A stretch of DNA of 5,146 nucleotides from an uncultured Ruminococcus sp. (GTDB taxonomy: Bacteria > Bacillota > Clostridia > Oscillospirales > Ruminococcaceae), in contig CAMWHN010000167.1 of NCBI GenBank assembly GCA_947174085.1, positions 1 to 5,146 on the forward strand. Reading direction: 5' to 3'. Numbering within the stretch: position 1 is the stretch's first letter; each line of letters begins with the position of its first letter. The notes beneath the pieces were generated by a model. It was not told the DNA's origin. It was given only the letters and a program-made list of their open reading frames with translations, and searched no databases. Below, piece after piece: positions 1-5,146 of this stretch. The translations under genes were made by a program, and so were the position numbers.

Positions 1-1
1 G

Positions 2-3000
2 TATTGTGACGATGAACTGGTGGACAACTATACCACAGATGAAAACGGCTATTTTAAGACAAATTTCTATCCTTGCGGCAATTATACAATTCAGGAAATC
101 AATCCGTCTTCCGGTTATCTGCTCGATGAAACAGTGTACACAGTTGGCGCACAGCCTGAGAATTACACAGTAGAATTTAATACTGCAAATATGACTGTAT
201 TTGAAATGCCAATCAAGGGCAATGTGTCCATTCTCAAACACAGTGATGAAAACGCAGATGAGATTATAAACCTCGAAGCAGGGGCAGAATTTGAAATTTA
301 TCTGACATCTTGCGGCAGTTATGAAACGGCTGATGATACTGTCCGTGATTATCTGATTACTGACGAGAATGGCTTTGCTAAGACAAAAGATATGCCTTAT
401 GGTCAGTACACTGTCCACCAGACAAAGACAGTCAATGATGCTGAATTCGTGTCCGATTTCGAGGTGTTCATCTCTGAAAACAGCAAGACTTATGAGTATA
501 TTCTCAACGATGCGCCATTCAGCAGTTATATCCAGGTCGAAAAGCTGGATGCTGAAACAGGCAGAACTATTGCTTACGAGGGAGCAGGTTTCCAGATTTT
601 CAATTCTGAGGGAAATCAGGTCTTGCTTGGCGGAATTGACACATTCTACACAGATAAAAACGGCGTTCTGATTGCTCCGGAATCCCTTGTCTACGGCAAT
701 TACACGCTTGTTGAGGTGCAGGCTCCTATGGGGTATGTGCTTGACAGCACTCCGATTCCGTTCACGGTGGATTCTTCCAATGCAGAAGAAGAAAATGCTG
801 TGAATATCATCAAATTAACAAAATCTGATATGGCTCAGAAAGGCAGAATTTCCGTCCAGAAAACCGGACAGGCTTTCACGACTGTGAAATCTATCGGCTA
901 TGCTCAGGATGACGGTCAGATGGAAGAATCTCAAATTATCTATATGCCTGTATTTGAGGAAAAAAGTCTTGAAAACGCTGTTTTTCAGGTCATTGCCAGT
1001 GAGAATATTGTCACGGCTGACGGCACAGTCCGTGCAAATGCCGGAGATATTGTTGCCGAATTAACAACGGATTCCGACGGCTATGCTGAAACGGATCTGC
1101 TGTATCTTGGCAAGTATGAAATCAAGGAAATTTCTGCTCCGTATGGCTATGTCCTGAATGATGAAAGTCATTCTGTAGAACTGACCTATGCGGGACAGGA
1201 AGTTGCTGTGCGTGATACAGTGCAGCAAGATTTTGCAAACAACTATCAGGGTGTGAACATCCATCTGACAAAGGCAATGGAACAGGACGAAAATTATGAT
1301 ATTGGCAGCAAAAATGAATATCTGAGTGTACGCTTCGGACTGTTCGCCGCAGAAGATATCACTGCTGCTGACGGTTCTGTGATTCCGGAAAACGGCTTGA
1401 TTTCTGAAATTTCTCTCAATAAGGATATGACTGCAGCATTTACAGAGCAGCTGCCGTTTGCAAAATATTATGTGCAGGAGATTGCTACAGAGGAGCATTA
1501 TGTTCTCAACGGCGAAAAATATCTGGTGACATTCCAGTATCAGGGTCAGGAAATGACAACAGTCGATATTGACTGCGGTCAGTTTGAAAACACGCTGAAA
1601 CGTGGTACAATCGAGGGCAAGAAAGTAAATTCCAACGGCAAGCCTCTCAGCGGTGCAATGATTGGATTGTTCCATGCAGGCGAAACGGATTTTTCCGGAA
1701 CAAATGCGATTTACAGCGAAGTTTCTGATGAAAACGGCTGTTTCAATTTTGAAAATATTCCTTATGGTGACTATATTGTCAAGGAAATTCTGCCTCCTGA
1801 TGGCTATGTTCTGACTGAAAAGGCATATCCTGTTTCCATCACGGAAGATAAAGAAATTGTCGAAATTACGATTGAAAATGATTCTATCAAAGTCGCCGTC
1901 AGCAAGGAAGATGTGTACGGCAAGGAACTCCCCGGCGCACAGATGCAGTTGATTGACGAATCCGGCAATATTGTCGAAGAATGGACTTCTGACGGCACAA
2001 ATCATATCATTTCTGAAATTCCGGCTGGCTATTACACAATCAGAGAAACTGCTGCACCGGATGGCTATGTGATTGCGACTGACATCAGCTTTATTGTGAA
2101 TGTTCTCAATGTTGTCCAAGTTAAAAATGTTGATGTATCGACATTTACTGCCGATGGCATTCCCCTGGTTACAATGGTAGATGGGACAACTGCTGTCAGA
2201 ATCAGCAAGCAGGATATTACCACCAGTGAAGAACTGCCTGGTGCAAAACTTCAAGTAATTGATGAAGATGACAATATTGTTGATGAGTGGATTTCCGGCG
2301 AAGAACCGTACTTTATTGAGGGCAAATTGACTGCTGGAAAGACCTATATCCTGCGTGAAACGATTGCTCCGGACGGTTATGTTCTGGCAACAGACGTGGA
2401 ATTTACAGTCAATGAGGATGGTACTGTGACAGAAGTAATCATGAAAGATGATACTACAAAAGTGAAAATTAGTAAAATCGATATTACCAATGACGAGGAA
2501 CTGCCCGGCGCAAGTCTCGTAATTATTGATGAGGACGAAAATATCATTGATGAATGGATTTCCGACGAAGAACCGCATTTCATTGAGGGCAAGTTGACTG
2601 TTGGAAAGACCTATATTCTGCGTGAAACGATCGCTCCAGACGGCTATGTTCTGGCAACAGACGTGGAATTTACAGTTAATGAGGATGGTACTGTGACAGA
2701 AGTAATCATGAAAGATGACACTACGAAAGTGAAAATTTCCAAACAGGATATCACCACAGGCAAGGAACTGCCCGGAGCAAAACTTCAAGTAATTGATGAA
2801 GATGACAATATGATTGAAGAATGGATTTCCGGCGAAGAACCGCATTTCATTGAGGGCAAGTTGACTGCTGGAAAGACCTATATTTTGCGTGAAATTACCG
2901 CTCCGGATGGTTATGAAATCGCCAACGATGTGGAATTTACTGTTAGCGAAGACGGTTCTGTGACAGAAGTCGTTATGAAAGACGAGAAAACTCCGGATAT

Positions 3001-3196
3001 TCCCACAACTCCCGTTGTTCCGACGACTCCGACAGTTCCCACTCCGACTCCGTCGGTCAGCACACCAACTCCCGTGACAAGCATCCCGGCTACAGGCGAT
3101 CCCGGAAAAAATCCGGTCGCTGTGAGAATGTGCATTGTAGGACTTTGCGGTCTGGCACTGACAATTGTCATGCTGAGAAAGAAGGATCAGAAGTGA
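2..3196 (+). CDS. Giant Cna-B/SpaA-type isopeptide-forming surface adhesin, wall-anchored (5' partial)
   Basis: The frame is open from the first complete codon (base 2) to TGA at 3194-3196, giving 1064 visible residues. No initiator or signal peptide is seen and the first domain is already half gone, so the true start lies upstream; the GTG at 20 is internal. About ten Cna-B/SpaA beta-sandwich domains follow one another, beginning near bases 2 (partial), 215, 521, 839, 1250, 1601, 1889, 2195, 2459 and 2726. Most show the family signature: an early strand with a Lys (VSKED, ISKQD), an LPGA turn, then YxxxE followed by APDGY. Domains of this family form internal Lys-Asn/Asp isopeptide bonds that stiffen surface proteins. 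A Pro/Thr-rich stalk (about 2987-3082) leads to IPATG, a hydrophobic helix and RKKDQK, the layout of a sortase substrate. The gene overlaps the following sortase gene by one base. The likely role is adhesion or a pilus-like stalk, possibly for mating-cell contact in a conjugative element; the role is inferred and the ligand unknown. Confidence 0.93.
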   Translation, partial: YCDDELVDNYTTDENGYFKTNFYPCGNYTIQEINPSSGYLLDETVYTVGAQPENYTVEFNTANMTVFEMPIKGNVSILKHSDENADEIINLEAGAEFEIYLTSCGSYETADDTVRDYLITDENGFAKTKDMPYGQYTVHQTKTVNDAEFVSDFEVFISENSKTYEYILNDAPFSSYIQVEKLDAETGRTIAYEGAGFQIFNSEGNQVLLGGIDTFYTDKNGVLIAPESLVYGNYTLVEVQAPMGYVLDSTPIPFTVDSSNAEEENAVNIIKLTKSDMAQKGRISVQKTGQAFTTVKSIGYAQDDGQMEESQIIYMPVFEEKSLENAVFQVIASENIVTADGTVRANAGDIVAELTTDSDGYAETDLLYLGKYEIKEISAPYGYVLNDESHSVELTYAGQEVAVRDTVQQDFANNYQGVNIHLTKAMEQDENYDIGSKNEYLSVRFGLFAAEDITAADGSVIPENGLISEISLNKDMTAAFTEQLPFAKYYVQEIATEEHYVLNGEKYLVTFQYQGQEMTTVDIDCGQFENTLKRGTIEGKKVNSNGKPLSGAMIGLFHAGETDFSGTNAIYSEVSDENGCFNFENIPYGDYIVKEILPPDGYVLTEKAYPVSITEDKEIVEITIENDSIKVAVSKEDVYGKELPGAQMQLIDESGNIVEEWTSDGTNHIISEIPAGYYTIRETAAPDGYVIATDISFIVNVLNVVQVKNVDVSTFTADGIPLVTMVDGTTAVRISKQDITTSEELPGAKLQVIDEDDNIVDEWISGEEPYFIEGKLTAGKTYILRETIAPDGYVLATDVEFTVNEDGTVTEVIMKDDTTKVKISKIDITNDEELPGASLVIIDEDENIIDEWISDEEPHFIEGKLTVGKTYILRETIAPDGYVLATDVEFTVNEDGTVTEVIMKDDTTKVKISKQDITTGKELPGAKLQVIDEDDNMIEEWISGEEPHFIEGKLTAGKTYILREITAPDGYEIANDVEFTVSEDGSVTEVVMKDEKTPDIPTTPVVPTTPTVPTPTPSVSTPTPVTSIPATGDPGKNPVAVRMCIVGLCGLALTIVMLRKKDQK
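1889..2191 (+). other. CnaB2 (SpyCatcher-like) domain within the adhesin
   Basis: This is visible residues 630-730 of the adhesin. The opening VSKED, the GKELPGA turn, the WTSDG strand and RETAAPDGY closely follow the Streptococcus pyogenes FbaB CnaB2 domain, from which SpyCatcher/SpyTag was made. The expected triad is present: Lys635 (1904-1906), Glu682 (2045-2047) and Asp727 (2180-2182). The Asp lies in TMVDG, which matches the VMVDA context of the SpyTag aspartate. Unlike the shorter domains that follow, this one keeps an extra 15-20 residue segment before the last strand, as CnaB2 does. Bond formation itself is inferred from the motif match. Confidence 0.75.
2195..2986 (+). repeat. Three tandem 264-267 bp Cna-B repeat units
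   Basis: Three consecutive domains (2195-2458, 2459-2725, 2726-2986) of 87-89 residues are close copies. Bases 2315-2470 and 2582-2737 match at 147 of 156 positions by my count, and eight of the nine differences are silent. Each unit keeps the reactive Lys (residues 736, 825, 914), the Glu of the RE-x-x-APDGY motif (786, 875, 964) and an Asp in an M-K-D context (816, 905, 994). That Asp aligns with the isopeptide Asp of CnaB2. Copies this similar are prone to recombination, so the number of units may vary between strains and may be miscounted in short-read assemblies. Confidence 0.9.
2987..3193 (+). other. Pro/Thr stalk plus IPATG cell-wall sorting signal of the adhesin
   Basis: After the last Cna-B unit comes a segment of repeated Thr-Pro, Val-Pro and Thr-Pro-Thr-Pro steps (about 2987-3082), typical of a wall-spanning linker. 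It is followed by IPATG (3083-3097), a variant of LPXTG with Ile at position 1. A hydrophobic segment (about 3113-3172) and the basic tail RKKDQK come next. The hydrophobic segment holds one Arg and two Cys, which is slightly unusual. In this family the sortase cuts between Thr and Gly and joins the protein to the cell wall or to a pilin lysine. Confidence 0.88.
3179..3186 (+). promoter_or_regulatory. Ribosome binding site for the sortase gene
   Basis: AAGAAGGA sits inside the last codons of the adhesin gene, nine bases before the ATG at 3196. It fixes the sortase start at 3196 rather than at the in-frame ATG at 3130, which lies deep in the adhesin's membrane-anchor coding region. The TGATG stop/start overlap suggests translational coupling. 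Confidence 0.75.
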
Positions 3197-4080
3197 TGAA
3201 GAAAACCATTATCATTGTGGCGGCTATTTCAGTCGCCCTCCTCTTCGGGGGAACAACTCTGCTTGTGAAAGATGATGTACAGCAAACAAGAAAAAATGCC
3301 GAAATCAAGCCTTATGCACTGACACAGGATGTGCAGGAAAAGCTTGATGAAATCGCTGATGCGCTGACTGCTGAAACTGTACAGGAAATTGTTCCAAAAA
3401 TAACTGATCTGACAGAAACCACTGAATTTTCAGAGATGACAGAACAAGAAAATTTCACACAGACTGAGGATCGTTCGGGAACTCTCCCAATTGAGATTTT
3501 ACAGCAGCTCAGAGATGCGGCAAGTGTGCTGACAGAGGCATATCCGGATGCCGTCGGATGGCTGTATCTTCCGGACACGAATATCAATTATCCGCTGATG
3601 CAGGGAGAGGACAACGCATTTTATTTCCAGCATGCCTATGATGGCAGTTCTCTGTCTGCCGGTTCTGTATTCCTGGATTACCGCTGTGAACCGAGACTTC
3701 TGAATCCGATTAATGTGGTCTATGCTCACAATATGAAAAATGGTTCTATGTTCGCAGGACTGCTGAAATTCGGGGATTCTGCCTATTTCGACAGTCATCG
3801 TTACGGCTGGCTGGCAACATCAGATACGGTATACAGAATTGATTTTTTCTCTTTGGCAAAAGCAAACTATCATGATCCGATTTATGACGGTTCACAGCCA
3901 ATTCATGACTGGATTTCCCAGATTCAGAATTTATCCGTCATCTGCAAAGAAATAAGCTATGATGAGTACGACCGGTTTATTTCACTGTCCACATGCAGCA
4001 ATGAATTTGCAAACGCAAGAACAGTGCTGACTGGAAAACTCGTGGAAATGAAGGAGGCTGATATGGATGAAACAAGTTAA
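3196..4080 (+). CDS. srtB: Class B sortase (membrane-anchored transpeptidase)
   Basis: The product is 294 residues. An N-terminal membrane anchor (about residues 4-24) is followed by an Asp/Glu/Thr-rich linker (about 40-100) and the catalytic domain. Class B signatures are clear: DAVGWLYLPDTNINYP, GSVFLDYR, then YAHNMKNGSMF with catalytic His178 (3727-3729). LSTCSNEF carries nucleophile Cys267 (3994-3996), and ANARTVLTGKL carries Arg275 (4018-4020). All three catalytic residues are present, so it should be active. Sortases cut a C-terminal sorting signal at the outer membrane face and transfer the protein to peptidoglycan or a pilin. The gene directly follows an IPATG adhesin gene, so that protein is the likely substrate. 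Classical SrtB enzymes recognise NPQTN, but some clostridial ones (C. difficile) use a PXTG-type motif. An Ala precedes the catalytic His where Gly is usual. The start at 3196 is chosen from the RBS and membrane anchor. The class assignment is firm; the substrate is inferred. Confidence 0.93.
   Translation: MKKTIIIVAAISVALLFGGTTLLVKDDVQQTRKNAEIKPYALTQDVQEKLDEIADALTAETVQEIVPKITDLTETTEFSEMTEQENFTQTEDRSGTLPIEILQQLRDAASVLTEAYPDAVGWLYLPDTNINYPLMQGEDNAFYFQHAYDGSSLSAGSVFLDYRCEPRLLNPINVVYAHNMKNGSMFAGLLKFGDSAYFDSHRYGWLATSDTVYRIDFFSLAKANYHDPIYDGSQPIHDWISQIQNLSVICKEISYDEYDRFISLSTCSNEFANARTVLTGKLVEMKEADMDETS
4051..4057 (+). promoter_or_regulatory. Ribosome binding site for the small membrane protein
   Basis: AAGGAGG lies within the last codons of the sortase gene, nine bases before the ATG at 4067. 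This choice gives a 14-base overlap with the sortase gene. The nearby ATG at 4063 is in the sortase frame and is not the start. Confidence 0.85.
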
Positions 4081-4399
4081 AAAACTGCTGATTCCTGCAC
4101 TGTTCAGCAGTTTGATTTTTGCTAATGTATCGTCACTTTCGGTATATGCAGCTGGTGACATTGCAAGTGCTGTTTCCGGCACATGGACAACTGCGAGAGC
4201 CCAGGTAGAATCTATCGTAAACACTGTGGTGTTCCCTGTTTTAGACGTAATATTGGCAATTTTACTGTTTGTTAAGATAGGTGCACTGTATTTGGACTAC
4301 CGAAAGCACGGACAATTAGAATGGACACCAATTGCTATTATTTTCGGCGGTCTGCTGTTCACACTGACGGCACCCATGTATATCTGGACAATTATCTGA
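4067..4399 (+). CDS. Small secreted two-helix membrane protein, VirB2/TrbC-like (DUF3852-type) putative conjugation pilin
   Basis: The product is 110 residues. A signal peptide (Lys-rich start, hydrophobic core to about residue 25) has a likely cleavage site in SVYAA near residues 28-30. A short amphipathic stretch and two hydrophobic helices follow (about 52-76 and 87-109), separated by a basic loop (DYRKHGQ). A small mature protein with two membrane helices after a signal peptide is the architecture of VirB2/TrbC pilins and related small type IV secretion proteins. The sequence also resembles my recollection of the DUF3852 family from gut Clostridia mobile elements; no search was possible. 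It overlaps the sortase gene by 14 bases and is the last gene before a terminator, so it belongs to the adhesin-sortase operon. The pilin role is inferred from topology and context. It has no sorting motif, so it is not a sortase substrate. A small holin-like or accessory membrane protein is the main alternative. Confidence 0.72.
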   Translation: MKQVKKLLIPALFSSLIFANVSSLSVYAAGDIASAVSGTWTTARAQVESIVNTVVFPVLDVILAILLFVKIGALYLDYRKHGQLEWTPIAIIFGGLLFTLTAPMYIWTII

Positions 4400-4408
4400 A
4401 GTCAGGCT

Positions 4409-4443
4409 GAGCGTTCCTTGTTTGTACAGGGAACGCTCTTTTT
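4409..4443 (+). terminator. Intrinsic terminator of the adhesin-sortase-pilin operon
   Basis: A 12-bp stem is formed by GAGCGTTCCTTG (4409-4420) and CAGGGAACGCTC (4427-4438), with one G-T pair and a six-base loop. It is followed immediately by five T (4439-4443). It begins nine bases after the stop codon at 4397-4399. It should end transcription of the upstream operon and insulate the integrase gene. Confidence 0.92.
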
Positions 4444-4446
4444 ATG
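4433..4446 (+). repeat. 14-bp direct repeat, copy 1
   Basis: ACGCTCTTTTTATG occurs here, covering the end of the terminator's 3' arm and its T tract. It recurs exactly at 4673-4686, 240 bases downstream. Confidence 0.6.
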
Positions 4447-4586
4447 TACAGAGAAAAAGACCAGCGGTTTGTACATAGGTTTTTCGCAAAATTAAGCATT
4501 TTATGACACTTCTATTGTAACATAAACTCTGTATGAAATCAAGTGTTTTTTATAGAATTTTTTGAAAGATAAAGGAGGAATCAGGC
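4444..4586 (+). promoter_or_regulatory. AT-rich leader upstream of the integrase gene
   Basis: This gap between the terminator and the integrase start holds no gene that I can support. It is AT-rich, and a promoter for the integrase gene is expected here because the terminator blocks read-through. TAGAAT (4553-4558, overlapping TATAGA) is the best -10 candidate, but no convincing -35 lies 16-18 bases upstream. The hexamer palindrome TGTACA occurs at 4445-4450 and 4470-4475, with a third copy in the terminator loop and stem (4423-4428). No excisionase-like small gene is seen. Confidence 0.45.
4571..4580 (+). promoter_or_regulatory. Strong ribosome binding site of the integrase gene
   Basis: AAAGGAGGAA contains a full Shine-Dalgarno core. 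Eight bases separate the end of GGAGG (4578) from the ATG at 4587. This fixes the integrase start. Confidence 0.88.
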
Positions 4587-5146
4587 ATGAGCCACAGCAT
4601 CTATCTCCGCAAAGACGGGCGATGGGAAGCCCGTCTTTCTTTGGGAACAGATGAGCATGGAAAGAGAAGAACACGCTCTTTTTATGGAAAAAGCCGTGAA
4701 GAAGCGGAATATAAGCTACTTGTTTCACAGCAGAATCTTGCTGATGAGTACACTGTAACGGAAATGACGGTCAGAGAATTAGCCATTGAGTTTCTGCACA
4801 CATCTGCTGTTAGACTGAAAGAATCAACTGCTGCCAATTATCGCATGAAAGCCGAAAAACACATTATTCCGGCATTTGGCGACATCCAGTGTTGTATGCT
4901 GAAGTCAAAAATGATTTATCAGTTTGTGGAACAGAAACTCAAATCCGGACTTTCTGCCAGATATATCACCGATATTCTGGTGCTGATGAAATCCATGTTC
5001 CGTTATGCAAGCCGGGAATATCATATCCGGAATGTGATGGACGGCATTATCATGCCGAAGTGTCAGAAATCCGAAACTGCGATATTTTCAACTGAACAAC
5101 AGGAAATATTAAAATCATATATCACAGCAAATCAGAATCTGACAAC
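4587..5146 (+). CDS. int: Tyrosine recombinase/integrase, phage-integrase family (3' partial)
   Basis: The frame is open from ATG 4587 to the window edge: 186 complete codons, no stop. Residues 1-50 look like the AP2-type arm-binding domain of ICE and phage integrases, a three-stranded sheet (SIYLRKDGRWEARLSLG, then KRRTRSFYGKSREEA) followed by a helix. Residues 60-158 match the SAM-like core-binding domain, with TVRELAIEFL, KESTAANYRMKAEKHIIP and an ARYITDILVLMKSMFRYA helix. IFSTEQQEIL near 166-175 is the usual opening of the catalytic domain. The catalytic Arg/His/Arg/Tyr residues lie beyond the edge, so activity cannot be judged. Integrases of this type excise and integrate ICEs or prophages at a short att core. 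The gene has its own RBS, sits behind a terminator, and points away from the adhesin operon, so any attachment site could lie downstream, outside the window. Family assignment is firm; the element type is inferred. Confidence 0.9.
   Translation, partial: MSHSIYLRKDGRWEARLSLGTDEHGKRRTRSFYGKSREEAEYKLLVSQQNLADEYTVTEMTVRELAIEFLHTSAVRLKESTAANYRMKAEKHIIPAFGDIQCCMLKSKMIYQFVEQKLKSGLSARYITDILVLMKSMFRYASREYHIRNVMDGIIMPKCQKSETAIFSTEQQEILKSYITANQNLT
4611..4638 (+). repeat. Perfect inverted repeat inside the integrase 5' coding region
   Basis: AAAGACGGGC (4611-4620) and GCCCGTCTTT (4629-4638) form a perfect 10-bp stem with an eight-base loop. The sequence after it (CTTTGGG) is only moderately T-rich. The hairpin covers codons 9-18 of the integrase, in the conserved KDGRWEARL stretch, about 25 bases after the start codon. 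It could act as an attenuator, a translation brake or a protein site, or be a coding coincidence. Confidence 0.6.
4673..4686 (+). repeat. 14-bp direct repeat, copy 2
   Basis: This exact second copy of the 14-mer at 4433-4446 lies in integrase codons 29-34, encoding the conserved RSFYG turn of the arm-binding domain. The flanking bases differ apart from short A-rich stretches. Confidence 0.6.

Noticed and set aside
20..22. GTG as the start of the adhesin
   Set aside because: The frame is open back to base 2, there is no RBS and no signal peptide, and the sequence is already mid-domain.
1061..2845. Long open frame on the - strand (594 codons) opposite the adhesin
   Set aside because: It mirrors the Cna-B repeats in reverse, is unusually rich in Cys, Phe, Ile and Asn, and has no recognisable domain. 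The + strand frame has clear family motifs throughout, so this is a codon-bias shadow.
2987..3082. Short repeated Pro/Thr codons considered as a CRISPR-like or minisatellite array
   Set aside because: The repeats are irregular and coding; they encode the wall-spanning stalk of the adhesin.
3130..3195. Upstream in-frame ATG at 3130 as the sortase start
   Set aside because: It would add 22 residues overlapping the adhesin's membrane anchor. The ATG at 3196 has a well-spaced RBS and is followed directly by a typical membrane anchor.
4506..4546. ACACTT and AAGTGT inverted pair followed by a T run, a possible second terminator before int
   Set aside because: The stem is only six bases with a 29-base loop, too weak to support.
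4501..4728. - strand open frame of 75 codons over the integrase leader
   Set aside because: It runs antisense to the integrase start and RBS, and its product shows no recognisable family; treated as a shadow.
4889..5095. + strand open frame of 68 codons in a second frame of the integrase gene
   Set aside because: It is fully inside the integrase coding region, has no RBS, and the integrase frame shows the conserved motifs.

Overview
The window suggests a Gram-positive Bacillota/Clostridia genome, perhaps a gut Ruminococcus-like organism. The pointers are an LPXTG-type cell-wall anchor, a class B sortase, strong AGGAGG-type ribosome binding sites, moderate GC with an AT-rich intergenic gap, and gene families typical of integrative conjugative elements (ICEs) in gut Clostridia. 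The host assignment is inference; no rRNA, tRNA or housekeeping gene is present to confirm it.

Layout: all real genes are on the + strand. (1) Bases 2-3196 are the 3' part of a very large multi-domain surface protein. Its start lies upstream of the window. The visible part has about ten Cna-B/SpaA-type (prealbumin-like fold) domains, a Pro/Thr stalk, and a C-terminal IPATG sorting signal. (2) Bases 3196-4080 encode a class B sortase whose start codon overlaps the stop of the surface protein. (3) Bases 4067-4399 encode a 110-residue secreted protein with two membrane segments, resembling VirB2/TrbC-like small pilins and the DUF3852 family; it overlaps the end of the sortase gene. (4) A strong intrinsic terminator (4409-4443) closes this three-gene operon. 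(5) After an AT-rich gap, the 5' part of a tyrosine recombinase gene starts at 4587 and runs off the right edge before its catalytic residues.

Working model: the first three genes form a translationally coupled cassette that puts a long, probably isopeptide-stabilised adhesin on the cell wall. The sortase is the likely anchoring enzyme, and the small membrane protein is a candidate pilin or channel subunit of a conjugation machine. The integrase suggests that the region belongs to, or borders, an integrative mobile element. Points worth a second look are a SpyCatcher/CnaB2-like domain with its full Lys-Glu-Asp triad, three mosaic tandem repeats, a domain whose catalytic Glu is replaced by Gln, a perfect 10-bp hairpin at the start of the integrase gene, and a 14-bp exact direct repeat spanning the terminator/integrase junction. 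I see no clearly new system: the families are known, and the specific combination is the interesting part.
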